Positions 25,913 to 38,059 of a stretch of 64,000 bases of DNA are shown here, in pieces. The notes beneath the pieces were generated by a model. That model made no database searches. It was given only the letters and a program-made list of their open reading frames with translations, and was not told the DNA's origin. The translations under genes and the position numbers were made by a program. This DNA comes from Cristatella mucedo (lineage: Eukaryota > Bryozoa > Phylactolaemata > Cristatellidae), in NCBI GenBank assembly GCA_009760855.2, contig WPIO01000006.1, positions 3,708,501 to 3,772,500 of the forward strand. Direction: 5' to 3'. How positions within the stretch are numbered: position 1 is the first letter of the stretch; the number at the start of each line of letters is the position of its first letter.

Positions 25913-27090
25913 AATGTAATGTACTTCGCTGTAATTTGTAACTCCACAAAGCCACAAAGACTAAAGTGTTACGGTGTTACGAATTCGAGTTTTCTACAGC
26001 TCACTCTAAGCCTAAGTGGCTTTTGGTACGCAGCAGACTTTATCACATGCAGTACGGAGAAATCGAGAAGCATGGCAGAGTCAGGATAGCAGTTAAGGTA
26101 GTGAGTAGCATGAAAGTAGCAGCTCAGGACGGCTGGAAAGGTTGTGCCACAGCCCGTCACAGGCGAGTAGATGTCGTTGCTTATGAATCGTGGAAGGAAT
26201 CGTGGAAGTGCCTAGGACCTCAAGAGCAAGAGCTTCTGTCGTCAGCCATTTTTAAGCTGAGGAATGGAACAGCTAATGTACGGCCATACAGGACCTGAGG
26301 CCAGGAGGAGGCTGAAACTGGTGCAGCAGTTCAGCAAGGTATGAATGCACATAGCCGTAGTGCGCCTTATGGGTCAGCCTAAGAACTTTACCCTGTATCC
26401 GTTGATCAACCGGAAGCCATTGAAGCTCCTTCAGCAAGGCAAACGGATGGTCAAACCTCTGAGATCAGTCAACTAGTCTTGCAACCGTATTTGTCACCGG
26501 CTGCAGTAGCCTAGTAGCTTGTTCGGTACCCCAGCCACAATCTAGTTACAATAATCTAGCAGAGACAGAACCAGGGAGCTAGTTAAAAAGTTTTTTGAAA
26601 GCCACCGCGGTAGACAGATTCTAATCTAGAGATTGGGCACGATGGATAACTGTGGAGGCAGTCTTCTTAATGAAACTTTCACATTTTAAGCAGCTGCTCA
26701 TGACTACACCTAAACTCCGACCACACTGTAACGGTCGCTGAAAGCATCACCTATTAGAAGAGCACAGTTGTCTAGTCGAGCCACGGGATTTGGGTGATCT
26801 ATGAGCAGCAGTTCTATTTTATCATCTTTTAGTTTAAGGAAATTTGCTGACATCAAGGACAATCTGAAACCAAGGATTCAACGACGGCAAGGCAAGCATA
26901 CAGTTTATCAGTCCCTGCTGCAGGTTTTGACGGTTTAAAGGACAAATACAACTGAGTATCATCAGCATGAAAGCGACGGTTCTATCGATCGGTCGATTCC
27001 ATTTGCTTGAGTCACATTTCCTTGAGGTTCAGTATTATAGGAGAATAACAGAGGACCGAATACATACCCGTGTGAATCTGTGGATTAGCG
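25913..27090 (-). mobile_element. LINE B fragment, degenerate RT
   Basis: Reverse copy from the 3' tail (TAATGTACTTCGCTGTAATT) through GTGCCACAGCCCG, CAGCAGTTCAGCAAGGTATG and GGAAGCCATTGAAGCTCCTT to the YADD region (GAGTATCATCAGCATGAAAG) near 26960 and about 100 bp beyond. It has many stops and indels. Confidence 0.85.
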
Positions 27091-29160
27091 ACTTGCAGAC
27101 AGATAAAAATCTACGCCTGTGCGTCAATGTGAAACATCCTATATCCTGCTCAAACATTCTGCAACTGTGAATGCCTTTTTTAATTAAAATCGTCGCTTGG
27201 TGTGCTTCCTTTTCTCTTCATTGCAAAGTGCTTAGAGGTTTCAATTTCTTAGAGTTCCAGGACTTTGGATTATTTGTTACTAGCATATCCGTACATATTT
27301 GAGAATTCTCATTAAACGCTGCTGTCGCCAGGCATATTTCAGCTAAGGTTAACTAACTTAAACAGAAACGTGCTCAAAGCCTGGTATAATAGCTCTTTCA
27401 ATTGATTAAAATTTTTAATTCACTCCAACATATATTTAAAAAGGGAGCAAGAACTTTCTTTGTCTCCCTAACCTGTATGAATAGGCACGAGCACCGTATC
27501 GTAAAGCAGGAGGGTTTGACCTAAGCTGCCGTGCTCACAGCCGTCTTAGGTCGCTGGGCTTACATCTTCCAGCCGACGTATTTGCTAACTGTTGCTCGAC
27601 ATACCTCGTACGCTAGGTTTTCTTTTTTACTGAGCGAACGTTATGTTTGAATTAAGATGCCTTCAATTTAGAAAAAACTAGCTGTTGACCAAGCGCTATG
27701 CCCGCTTGTCCGCTCGGATGGTTGTAAGGTCTACGATAAAGTCCTATAACTCAGTATGATTTTCTACCAGAAATTTTGAAAACATGTTGTATTCAGATGA
27801 TTCAATTTTATTTGCAAGTTATTTTAAATGCACCGCACGTTTTACTTTCCATACCCATTTGCTTGCAGACATCTCTCGGCTCCACGAACAGATAATGGCT
27901 CCAAGCGGCTTCATCATTTGAATAATTGAGCAACTTGAAAAAGCAACCCCTGAGCCAAATGCACGATTACTCAAGCGAACTATTAGTCCCACTTGCTTAT
28001 ACTCCATGTCCTCCAACTCATACGAGATTGCCCGCAGGCTTCTTACATTCACATATCTTTGGCTGAACTTCAGTGTCGACTAAAATGATACTCTTATTTC
28101 GCCGATATAGTAATAGCGTCTTACGGTATCTTGGCGATTGTTAGTTTATTAATGGTTCCCTAAGTCGCCAGTTTTACCTTGTCATTTCCAAATTAATAAT
28201 TGCATATAATAAAAGCAGTTCGGTCAATATAAAGTGTTAATATAACGCTTGGTCTTAATCATTGGCGAGTGTACTATGTTCCTCATATGTGGGGCTGGAA
28301 AACCTGCGGACAAAGAGACAATCTGCAGCAAAACGAAGAGTACATCTGTCAAGTTGTAACTGTCCCTAAATTACTCCCGCGAGTTTTTGCTACACATCTA
28401 AAACTTAATTTAGATTATATGCATTAATTCAATAGATTGTAAGCTAGTTTCCCCTGAACTCTATCAAAAGGTATCACCGACTTTCGCAGAACTTTTTTCT
28501 CCCAGGCACGGGTATCTATGGTCAGAGGGCTAGCTAGTTAGGAGCTGAACGCCAGATATCTATTGGCGGAAGGCCGCCACCGGGACCAAAGATGTCAACG
28601 TGAGTACATAGATATGCTCCATAATACCATAAGTCTTAAAAATTGATCTCGGGGGAAAGAAAGCTAAAATTTCTACTCCCATTGGTGCTGACCTATTAAC
28701 TGCAACCTGTGGCTGAGTTATCACAGCATGCAGCCGAGCAGCCGCCTGAAGTCTAAAGTTGTTTTGAGACTGTTTGACAAACCGCTTAAAGCGGTCAAGT
28801 TCCTTTGGGGTTAAGTTGCTTAAGTTCCGCGCATTGTACCTTATTCTGCGGAGCCATCAGGCCCTATTCATAATTCAGGGCACAAATTTTGAAAGTCGAA
28901 AGTGCCAACGGCTTCATCAAGATGACTGATTAGTCTTGGATTGAGAGCACGTAATTGGATGCCGGCACAAGTGCATCGCTACAGTTATCTGCTGCGAAAA
29001 AACTGCATCAAATGCAATAAATAAAAGCTTCTGACAGCTTACGCGGGTATGGTAAAGCTTTGCCGTTCGCAGTTAAAAAATCAGCATGATAAATCAGCCA
29101 TGCTATGAAATTTTCTGCAGAATATGTGCGACCTCTATGTTATGAGCAGCTCACAGCCTG
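27091..29160. other. intron 8, unassigned
   Basis: Short frames only (27819-28052 -). Nothing recognised. Confidence 0.5.
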
Positions 29161-29312
29161 TGGGCCGACTTTGCTGCATCGTAGTAGCTCCGTCACGGAA
29201 GACAACGCTGCGCTACCTTGCCGCTTGACGGAAATGCCCCATCTTTCCACGTGATGCAAGTGCACCATCTTGCGGTGTGACGGACTTTCTCGCTTTAATT
29301 ACCATAGATTAT
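29161..29312 (+). repeat. dispersed repeat of unknown class, copy 2
   Basis: Same order of motifs as 100-236, with an extra segment GCAAGTGCACCATCTTGCGG that partly duplicates the neighbouring CCATCT motif. Confidence 0.7.
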
Positions 29313-30248
29313 AACTAAAAACTGGGTGTGTCAGTATCTTTATCTTATATCTTCTAACCAAAATGGTGACCTTAGGTAATGACTAGAGCACAGCATACCC
29401 TGTCTCCTTCTGGTTAGGTGTTTCCCTCCTCGGCTATAGAATATGGAGCTATACGTCAGCACTTAGACTAGTTAGTAAGGATCTTGATTATAGTCGTGCT
29501 CAACTAGTGTCTTCGAGGTCGTACAACCTGCTTTCCTAGGTCCGGCTGTAAAGACTCCTCTGACGTACTCTTGGCTGTAGCTCAAGTTCCATGAGCATCG
29601 GCCAGTCCTCTATAAAGAAGGACTAGCACTGCGCTTGCGGCAAAGGCTTGAGCTCTATTGTGGTTGAAAAAGCATTCTCGACACAGTTTAACGTCAGCGT
29701 GCAATAATCACGCAAAACTGTCGCCAATAAGATCTCGCTTTTTTCATGAGATTTCAACCGTAGTCACCAAATAATTCTCAGGGGGGGGCAATTTGAAGTT
29801 CGTGGCTCTTTATCTAGAACTCTTGCATTAACGCGGATTTGAAGCAGTTAATTCTCTCGACGCAGGAATACGGCGAGGTCAGCGGTGACCAACGAACTCA
29901 AACCGAAGCTTTCTATCTTTGCACATTTATAGGATGTCGACGTACCAGACAAGCGTTCGCGCCTATCACAGAACAAGTCCTAGGACGAGCCTGACTGTAC
30001 TCTCTACATAGACTGATAGGTAGCCCCGACACGACAACCAAGTCCAGCCGTCTTGGTAAACGACCTATGCATCAGGCTGCCAAGGCTTGGACCATCACCA
30101 CCCTGGGCGGATTAATTGCTTTCCCCCTAGCTCTCTCGTGGCCGTCTTGTGAGTAGAATGACGCCGGTGTCTATTGGGCCGCAAAGCTCAATCCTCGAAG
30201 ACCAGTCATATTCGCTAATCCTGGTAGATTGCACCACTCACTGCCTTT

Positions 30249-30427
30249 GAGAGCCTCGCTATCTAGGTTACCAGGGCCACGATTGCTCAGAACGTAAGGT
30301 GCTCGAGAACGAGGTCGTGGGTTCGAATCCTGCAATGGGGGATTCTTTATTGCCAACTGCAAGCGCTGGTGATAACCGTTAAGTCTCTTCTGCCGCTATA
30401 CAAATGAGGCTCTTAAATCAGTTAGTA
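30249..30427 (+). mobile_element. SINE family B copy
   Basis: Head with GGTCGTGGGTTCGAATCCTG, a perfect B box, then TTCTTTATTGCCAACTGCAA, GGTGATAACCGTTAAG and the tail CTGCCGCTATACAAATGAGG then CTCTTAAATCAG. Confidence 0.82.
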
Positions 30428-30639
30428 TATATTTATCGGTAGTCACACTCTTGGCTGAGCATAAGGAATTTCCTACTGGGACATTGCGGTCGCTGCTCCG
30501 TAGCCACCATCATCAGACGCCTGCCTCTGTACAATTGGCCGCCCCTGAGCCAGAAATTTGCGATTGGCCAGGGCTTGAAGGCAACTCTAGTCAATTTGCC
30601 ATCATGGAGTATGATACAACTGCTAGATGGTTTACATTT

Positions 30640-30705
30640 ATTTCGTACGCTCCCAAAACCCGGAACTCGCTCCCGACTAGCGTTGAACTAATTAACCTGT
30701 GAACG
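30640..30705 (+). mobile_element. LINE A short C-terminal remnant
   Basis: TACGCTCCCAAAACCCGGAA followed by CTCGCTCCCGACTAG matches the YAPKAWNSLPT segment. Confidence 0.5.
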
Positions 30706-31218
30706 CTTGAATGAACGCTTGAACTAATGCTTATTTTTCAGTTAGGTCTTATTTTCCAGAAAATGCTCTATGAAAATATTGAAGCACAGAAAATGCAATT
30801 GTGACAGATTAAATTTACCATGAGCTCATTCTTAATAAAAATTGCAATTGCTTTGCTTGCATTTTTAGCGTTGTTGACTCCGAAACCTAAGCTGCCATTT
30901 ATTGCAATCTCCTATAAGTATAAGCTTATAAGAAAATCTAACATAACCGTGAAATATGCTTTGGTTGCAAATTAGCGTTGCTATCGACACATACAGACTA
31001 TTTTTAGAGCTATTGTGCTTGCTTTGATAAATCGTGAAAGTGTGCCAACTCTTGTACTTAATGCGAAGTAGGCTTTCTTTCACATAATATATGCCTAGCC
31101 TGAGAGTTATCTATTTGATCTTTTAATCCCTTTAGTTGCAAAGGCTCTGCATCCTTTACAAAAAGGAACCTGAGCGCACGCTAGAGTCACTGATTACATT
31201 CGTCGTTAAGATTAGGAA

Positions 31219-31400
31219 TTATGGCTCTGCATGTCACTTCCACTTATGCTAATATCCGACCAGAGAAAGTTGAGAATGGCTCTGTATTCTTCCACTTACG
31301 CTAACATCACACTGGAGAAAGTTGAGCTCTTTATGCGCTTACACTATCTGTTTTGGACTTGGGCCACTTCAATGTGCATGTGAAAACCTCTACACCAGCA
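31219..31400 (+). repeat. imperfect tandem duplication, possibly LINE-derived
   Basis: A ~55-bp unit (GGCTCTGCATGTCACTTCCA ... AGAAAGTTGAG) is duplicated at 31219 and 31275. The following GGACTTGGGCCACTTCAATG vaguely resembles the LINE endonuclease GDFNVH region. Confidence 0.45.
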
Positions 31401-32825
31401 TTGTTCTGCCCACACCCTGTGAACTGTGGGTTCTAATCGCTGCCGCCGTAGATTTTCCAAAATCTTCATTCATAGAGCTTGCTCCTTAAGTGTAAGTAGA
31501 TTTTCAGACTTGTGCCTTACTTACAGACTCGTTATGCAACACATATAGGCGTTTTTAGATACTTTAATTTCAGGCGGTTGGCATAGTAAAACTTTTTTGA
31601 ACCAAATTCACATTAACCTTCGTTTTGAAACTAAAACTCTCATAATTGGTTAACGTATTTAAAATTAGATGTATTTAACTAAACCTCTTGGGACTTTACT
31701 ATTTGTGGACATGACCGCTTGCAAGTGTGAACATCATCCCCGTGAGAGCACTGTCCAGCGCGTATTGGGCGATGGCATCTGTGGGAAGAAAACTCGGTGA
31801 CAGACAATTTTGAGACCTTTCCCGTGTTTTAGGCATTTTACTCATGATGCTCGATTCTGAAAATACATTTGAACTCCTTTCGCCCTGTAAATAGAAACAG
31901 CCTTCATGCTTTGCGCTCATAACCGATTTAGTATTGATATTGTTGGCTCTCTTTATCTTTACCCCATCTTGTAGCTTAGTCAACTAATTCGGTTGCAACT
32001 ATTTTCAAAACCGTAGGGAATTTTCAAATCCGTATTACCACAGTGAGAGATGAAATTATTTATTGCTGACACCAAGCTAGCTTTGTGACAGCTGCATGAA
32101 GTGCTACAATTTGTAATGTGCTGTCGGAATGAATAGTGTTCTATATAACGACTAACTGGTGCAAAAATTCAAACTTAAAAGTAAGCTAAAACGTAAATTA
32201 GTAAAAACTAAAACCTAAACTAATAATAATATTTAAACTAGTAAATCTGTATCACTAAAATAATGCTTCCTGTAATTACTGTCAACCTCGATAAACGTAG
32301 GTAATTTGAAATCTCAGAACGACCGAAGGCCGTCTGCCATGTGTAGGTCAGTATGCGTTAAAATTTCACCTTTGGCCGAGAATGATTCCCGCAGCTTCCG
32401 GTATTTTGGCCAGTTCTCTGTCGATTAAGCTTTCGAGACTCCAGTTCCACGACAGTTTATGCAAGGCTCAAAGCCTAGGCTTTAAATTGCCACTTATTGA
32501 CCAGAGCCAAATCCAGCTATACTGCATGGTGCACGAGCATAGGTTCAATTGGGATTGGACGCCGAGCTGCAAGCGCCAATTCAGCTGTGGTGACAGACCG
32601 GAGACCACAATTTTTGTATTGATGGCAACGGACTTAACCTTTGCATTATGGGAAAATACATTGACGTGACCTAGAAGTCTTTCTATTTAAATTTCCAATT
32701 ACAGATGTATATAGTGAGGAGCAGACTAGCGAACGCGGGTGAATTTTTCATTACTGCTACAATCTTGTTATTATTATAAGCATTGAGTGGTTATTAATAT
32801 CCGGGTTATATTTTTTTCTATTTAG
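31401..32825. other. intron 8 distal part, unassigned
   Basis: AT-rich. Frames at 31699-31983 (-) and 32382-32669 (+) show no recognisable motif. Confidence 0.5.
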
Positions 32826-32930
32826 CCAACTGGTTTTAAAACAGATGACTTTGTGATATTACTAGCCCATCGTAGCAAAGAAAAAAAAATTCAAATAGGG
32901 CATGGAGGGTAGATCGGCAAAATGGCAAAG
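32826..32930 (+). pseudogene. mib-like: MIB-like exon 9: first half of REP4 with in-frame TAG
   Basis: 35 codons between TTCTATTTAG and AAG|GTAAAA, phase 0 at both ends, matching exons 8 and 10. It encodes PTGFKTDDFVILLAH, then KEKKIQIGHGG, a TAG stop at 32910-32912, and IGKMAK. Length, spacing and GHGG-x-xxxM match the other repeats exactly, and the stop sits at the invariant Trp (TGG to TAG, one change). The exon is otherwise undamaged. It may be a pseudogene lesion, an allele, a base-call error, a readthrough site, or a recoded amber/Trp codon. It could also be skipped: 105 nt keeps the frame. Confidence 0.85.
32910..32912 (+). other. in-frame TAG at the conserved REP4 tryptophan
   Basis: The codon follows GHGG and precedes IGKM; the corresponding codon is TGG in REP1, 2, 3 and 5 of the same gene (DHGGW, GHGGW, GHGGW, GHGSW). 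Confidence 0.9.
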
Positions 32931-33474
32931 GTAAAAGCACTATAATGAACGAAGCCTGAAAATGCTAGATATTGTTTACGAACAAATTAATCTGTATTGT
33001 TGCTTTGGCTATCGAGGCTATCGAAATTTTATTTGGTAATTATAAATTGCCAAAACGTAACCTTAGCGCCTGGAAGAATAATCGAACAAGTGTGACGTAC
33101 AAAGATGCAAACCTGTCAAGCTCACTATGAGTTGTTCTGTGTATGTTGTTATAATCATTTTTGTTATCAAAGAACCTTAATCTCTACATATTTATGCAAC
33201 TTTTCGTTTGAGGTGTGTAAAATGAATTTTAATTATATCTAAAAGCCGTCAAATTTCATTCGCCTGCCAGTGCAAGATCGATGTTAATTCCGTTGCTGAA
33301 ATAGTTGTAATCCTAGGTACATCAACGGCCATATTGTGTCTGCTAGAGCAGGTCAAATAATAAATATTCTTCTTTCCATGGGTGTTATGGAGTTTAACCC
33401 CCGGCCGGTGCGGTGGCCAGCAATCAACGAAACGGCGCCCCTCACGCACCAGTCGCTTACTGCGTCGTAGCCAT

Positions 33475-34443
33475 AATAATAATGAATTTGTATGGCGTTC
33501 TCAGAGGGCTTAATCTCTTTCTAGGCACTTTAAAGTATGTTGTAAGGAAAGCATTACCAAATGTTTAGTAGTAACATGCACAATGCCAACAAGCATAATG
33601 TGATTAGAGGTGATATGCATAGTGTCAGCATGTAAAATATAGTAAGTGGTAGCGTACACCGGATCAGTACGCATAAGTGTACCAAGGACGAATCGCATCG
33701 ACTCACTAAATGCTGTGATAGAGAGGTGCGTTTTAAGCTTCTTTTGAATATCATCAAGTCAGGGAATGTCGTGACGCCAGTCGGAAGTTAGCTCCACGCT
33801 TTGGGAGCATACGGACTGAAGGCACGGTCTCCAAAGGATTTTAGGTTCGCACCAGGTGCAGCTATACGATAAGATTCAAAAAAGCAGGCGATCATATGCC
33901 TAGCCTGGTGAGGGAGTAACTCTGATAAGTGGAGCCAGAGAATAAATAGACCTACAAGCGAGTGACAGAACCTTGAAGTCGATACGCCGCTTGATTTCGA
34001 GCCGGTGCATGTCGGAGAGAAGTGGTATGATGTGGCAGCTACTACTTTCTCGACCGACAAGCTTAGCTGCAAAATATTTTGCACCAATTGTAAGTGACTG
34101 GTTGCACAGATCGGTAGACCAGCAAGTGGTGATTTGAAGAAGTTGAGACGGAATGTCACAGATGCATGAACCAATTTAGATGTAGTTCCCTTTCTAAGCA
34201 AGCCCTAATTTTAGCAATTTTGTGTAGCTGAAAGTAGGCAGACTTAACTGTGGAGCTGATGCGGTCGTCTAGTGAAAGGTCACTTTGGAATAGGGCGCCT
34301 AGATTGTGTGCAGATGCAGCAGGGAATATGCCGGTAGAGACGATTTTGCGCTTTAAGCTTTTCTATTTCTGAGTCATACTTGGCTTGCCCATAACTAATA
34401 TGTGGCTTTTATCGTCGTTCATTTTGAGAAGGTTTGCTGCCAT
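33475..34443 (-). mobile_element. LINE A 3' fragment, inverted arm
   Basis: Reverse copy from the tail and GAACGCC-type 3' UTR through the C terminus (CGGAAGTTAGCTCCACGCTT, GTCGGAGAGAAGTGG) to the segment encoding AANFLK near 34440. It abuts a forward LINE A copy at about 34445. Confidence 0.85.
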
Positions 34444-34444
34444 C

Positions 34445-34626
34445 TCCTCTTGACTTCTGTAACTCACTGCTTGCTGTCCTACCGGCCTGTATACTCAGGT
34501 ACATACAGCTGGTGCAAAACTCTGCAGCTTGGCTTGTCTGTCGCGAGCGTCGCAGTTGCCACATCACACCACTTCTCGCTGACCTCACTAGCCTTAAGTA
34601 AAGCAACGCATCGACTGTCAAGTCGA
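34445..34626 (+). mobile_element. LINE A fragment, left side of second nested pair
   Basis: CTTGACTTCTGTAACTCACT (LDFCNSL) through CAACGCATCGACTGTCA. It is interrupted at AGTCGA (34621-34626) by LINE B and resumes at 35101. Confidence 0.82.
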
Positions 34627-35100
34627 CCCAGTCAAGCAACACACCTGACCCACAAAGCCCACCACGGCGTGGCTCCTCCATACCTAGATGAACTGCTGCA
34701 TCAGTTTCAGCCTTCTCGTGCCCTCATGTCCTGTATGGACAATAAATTAGCTGTTCCATTCTTTGCTTAAAGACCGTTGGCAACAGACGCTTTAGCTGTG
34801 CAGGTCCTAGACTGTGGAACTCGCTTCCACAATTCTTACGCTACGACAACTACTCAACTACTGCCGACTATGGCTCATCCTTTTCAGCGGTTCTGAGCTG
34901 CTACTTCCGTGCTACTCACTACCTCAACTGCTCTCCTGACCCTGCTATGCTTCCCACTTTCTCTTTGTTGCATGAGACGAAGTCTGTTGGCTACCGAATG
35001 CACACCGAAAGCCGCTTAGGCTGTGAGCGCGCTATACAAAACTCTCCTGCGTAACACCCACATGGTTTTTATGACTTTGTGGAGTTACAGACGGAGATAC
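34627..35100 (+). mobile_element. LINE B 3' fragment nested in LINE A
   Basis: 474 bp: CTGACCCACAAAGCCCACCA through GTGGAGTTACAGACGGAGAT. Flanked by AGTCGA at 34621-34626 and 35101-35106. Confidence 0.82.
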
Positions 35101-35602
35101 AGTCGAGGTTTTGTCACTCACTTTCAGCTCCCTTCATTATTTGGCTCCAGCCTACCTATCAGATCTTCTCCCCCATCAAGCTAAGCATCGTACAAGCCAC
35201 TCTTCGGAATCTAACTGTTTACCTATACCTCGTAACACTTTGGAAACCGTGCCTTTAGTTTGCATGCTCCCAAAGCCTGGAACTCACTCCCAACTTGCAG
35301 AGCAATATCTCTTGACTTGATCACATTTAAAAATAAACTAAAGACGCACCTATTTATCCCAGAATTTAATGGGTCCCAGCGATTCGTCGTTTGTGGGCTT
35401 ATGCGTGCTGACACTGTTGCATGCTGCCACTAACCACACTTGCATGTTGACCCTGTGCATGTCACTTCTAAACCAAGTTTATTCTTGTTTATTGAGCATG
35501 TTACTACTAACCATTTGATCGTGCTTCCTTTGCAGCAATTGTAAAAGGCCTATAAAGAGATTTAGTTCTCTGAGGGAGCTTTATCAATTTATTATTATTA
35601 TA
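35101..35602 (+). mobile_element. LINE A fragment, right side of second nested pair
   Basis: GGTTTTGTCACTCACTTTCA through AAAGCCTGGAACTCACTCCC, the 3' UTR, AGATTTAGTTCTCTGAGGGA and the ATT tail. Confidence 0.85.
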
Positions 35603-35800
35603 ATCCACGTTCGGATGTTAGCAGTAAATTCAGCTAGGTAGTTAAGAGAATGAGAATTCGACGCGCTGGCGGGCTGGAAGGGATCAAAGCAAAGATACAA
35701 CTGACTGTCACCTGCATAGAAGTGAAATCCTAGATTATGCTTGGCGATCACAAGGCACGAGGGAGAGTGTAAACTGCAAACAGAAGCTGACCCAAGCACA
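35603..35800 (-). mobile_element. LINE A RT fragment
   Basis: On the - strand it encodes TLPRAL...HNLGFHFYAGDSQLYLCF, the YADD region with ADD changed to AGD. It starts right at the 3' tail of the preceding forward copy. Confidence 0.82.
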
Positions 35801-36216
35801 AAGCCATAGAGCTTGTAGAAGTGCTTCTGGTAGCAGCGTGACTATGGCGAAGGACAAGCAAGGACAAGCCGCCGTCCATATAAGCTCGTGTCGCTCGTGT
35901 AGTGATTGCTGAAAGCACTCCCTTTAATGACAGCTTTCCTGCTTGCATACTTCAGTGCACGTTACTAACCGGATATCCGACCAAGTTCCGGCGAGTGTTT
36001 TCGTGCTCACTTCATCATGCTGGCCTAAACATGTTACTTTTTTTTCTTCAGAATGCTGGCCTCAGCGTGCTACTTGTTTACTTGTGCCTGCTCGGCTTAA
36101 AAATTACTTCATTTGTGTGACACCCTAGAAGAACTATATCCCTAACCAGGTGCTTTACGTGTGCTGCCGTGGGCCTCAAGCCCACAACCCTGGTCGTTAA
36201 AGGTAAGCACTTACCA

Positions 36217-36526
36217 AGTGGCGAAACCAGGATTTTTTCGTCATGGGTAGACGAGACCTGCAAAATTCTTATGGAGGAAAGGGGGAAAGATCCGCAAGAC
36301 TTTTGTTTAGGCAGCGGGGCAATTAATGAAAAACTATCGCACCACGACATCATAGTGTTCATTCGACACGAACTCGGTCGTTGCTCATCGAGTGGAATTG
36401 AGACGTAATTTCGTCGTCGGTGAGTCGCCTGGGGGCGCAGGAACAGGGGCTGTCAACCAGGTCGCTGTCCCGCATTTCGGGGATGGGCAAATGTCCCCTT
36501 CGCCCCCCCCTCTGGCCCCCGCCACT
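36217..36526 (+). mobile_element. MITE-like element, candidate
   Basis: Left end AGTGGCGAAACCAGGATT and right end CCTCTGGCCCCCGCCACT form an imperfect inverted repeat (AGTGGCG...CCAG). 310 bp, no coding capacity. Its ends resemble those of 21763-22056. Confidence 0.4.
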
Positions 36527-36689
36527 GACCCTACCAAGACCAAATCAGGGCGGCGTGTATGCATGCTACCGAGTCTGTTACTGACTTTAGGCTATCTATT
36601 CTCTTGTTTTAAAGCACGTAGATAAAGATTCAGTTCTCTCCCGTCGCTGTATACAAACGACCGATTATTATTACCACCGCAACTACTCG

Positions 36690-36840
36690 CTTCAGCTCCT
36701 GCAGCCGCCGCCCTCCCCCCACCCCCCCCCCGTGGGCGGCCGACACGTCCTGGCGAGCTTTCGACCAACCTCCTCTCCCGTGAGGCTACCGAGAAGCGTT
36801 TCGTTTCCGTCGTGCCCCCCCCCCCCCGGCGAGAACGGCG
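36690..36840 (+). repeat. GC-rich patch with two poly-C runs
   Basis: C-runs of about ten and fourteen bases (36723-36732, 36816-36829), with GTGGGCGGCC between, in otherwise AT-rich DNA. Confidence 0.9.
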
Positions 36841-36910
36841 CCTTTAGCTGCTTCCCGGAACCCGCTCTAAATACTTAAATACTACACATCTAAATACTTA
36901 AATACTATCT

Positions 36911-37045
36911 GATTTAACAGCCTCATTCGTATAGCGGCAGAAGGGCCTTAGTGGCTATCACCACCGCTTGCAGTTGGCAATGAAGGATCGTTCTCTGCAG
37001 GATTCGAAGCCACAACCACGGTCGCGATAAGCGAACATCTTGCCG
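36911..37045 (-). mobile_element. SINE family B copy
   Basis: Reverse-strand match: GATTTAACAGCCTCATTCGT, ATAGCGGCAGAAGGGCCTTA, GGCTATCACCACCGCTTGCA, GGCAATGAAGGATCG and a tRNA-like head with CTGCAGGATTCGAAGCC. Confidence 0.85.
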
Positions 37046-37853
37046 GTGAAGTGCCCCTTCAAAGCAGCAAGCCCTACTTTAAGTCCAGGCCTGACTGGCA
37101 GCACGACGTCGACACGTCAGGTGAAGGCCCCTCAGAAATGGGCAGTGTGCAAGAGTGATAAACGGGAGCGCTCAAGGGTCCTTCTCATAGGACGTGAAAG
37201 ACCGATTAATTGGAGTGCTCATGATGATTCTGTCTCTCGGAACACCTCTTTAGCTCCACAGCTCAAAGCCCGTTTGCCCAATTTAAAAACATATCCGGAC
37301 TAAGCATGCGGAACGGGCGCCTCTAGCAAAGGCAGAAGTGGCAGAAGTCTCAGAAAAGTTCTACTGCTGCGCGTGGGGAGAGCCTGAAGCTCAGCACCGA
37401 AAAAAGTCGTCGTCTAAAACCGAAACGTCGACATCTTGAAAAAGGGCCAAGACCTCGCTAGCTTGCTTCAACCACGGAATTTGGAATGTTTTAGCATCAT
37501 AAATCCAGCTCCGTGAACCAGCGTACTTGCAAGACCAAACGGAGCTAACCGTAGCGAGCTGTCCAAGAGATCTGAACGTCCGAGCCTCGATGCTGCTGTT
37601 CCTGCCTGCACTAGCAGCATCACCGTGCTAGCATGGCCAGGCAGCGTGGCCAAACGACATATGCCACTCAACCACTCAGGCGTTTGACTTATCCCTTAAT
37701 CCCATACACACACAGGTGCGTGCTCGCTCAACATGGGGGCGAACACACTCGCGCTTGCTCGAGCATCACTGTCGTTAAATGTGTGTGTTGTGTGTTGTTG
37801 TCGTTGTTGTTGTCGTTGTTGTTGTTGTGTGTCGTTAAATGTGTGTGTGGTAA

Positions 37854-37856
<3 letters not shown>

Positions 37857-37918
<62 letters not shown>
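37857..37918 (+). repeat. (TG)n microsatellite
   Basis: About 30 TG units preceded by GTT-rich sequence, 140 bp upstream of MIB-like exon 10. Confidence 0.97.
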
Positions 37919-37920
<2 letters not shown>

Positions 37921-38059
37921 TGCTCGTGTACAAATTAATTCACAAATTGCCCAGCGTGACTAATTTAACAAGCTTGTTTTAGGAAAAGTGCAATCCATAT
38001 ATAAATACTACTTTATGTGCCGGTCAAGCAACCGTTCTTTTTGTTCGCTCTGCGAATAG

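Noticed and set aside
30249-30340. tRNA gene suggested by a perfect B box
   Set aside because: No cloverleaf acceptor or anticodon arm could be drawn, and the sequence continues into a SINE B body shared with other copies.
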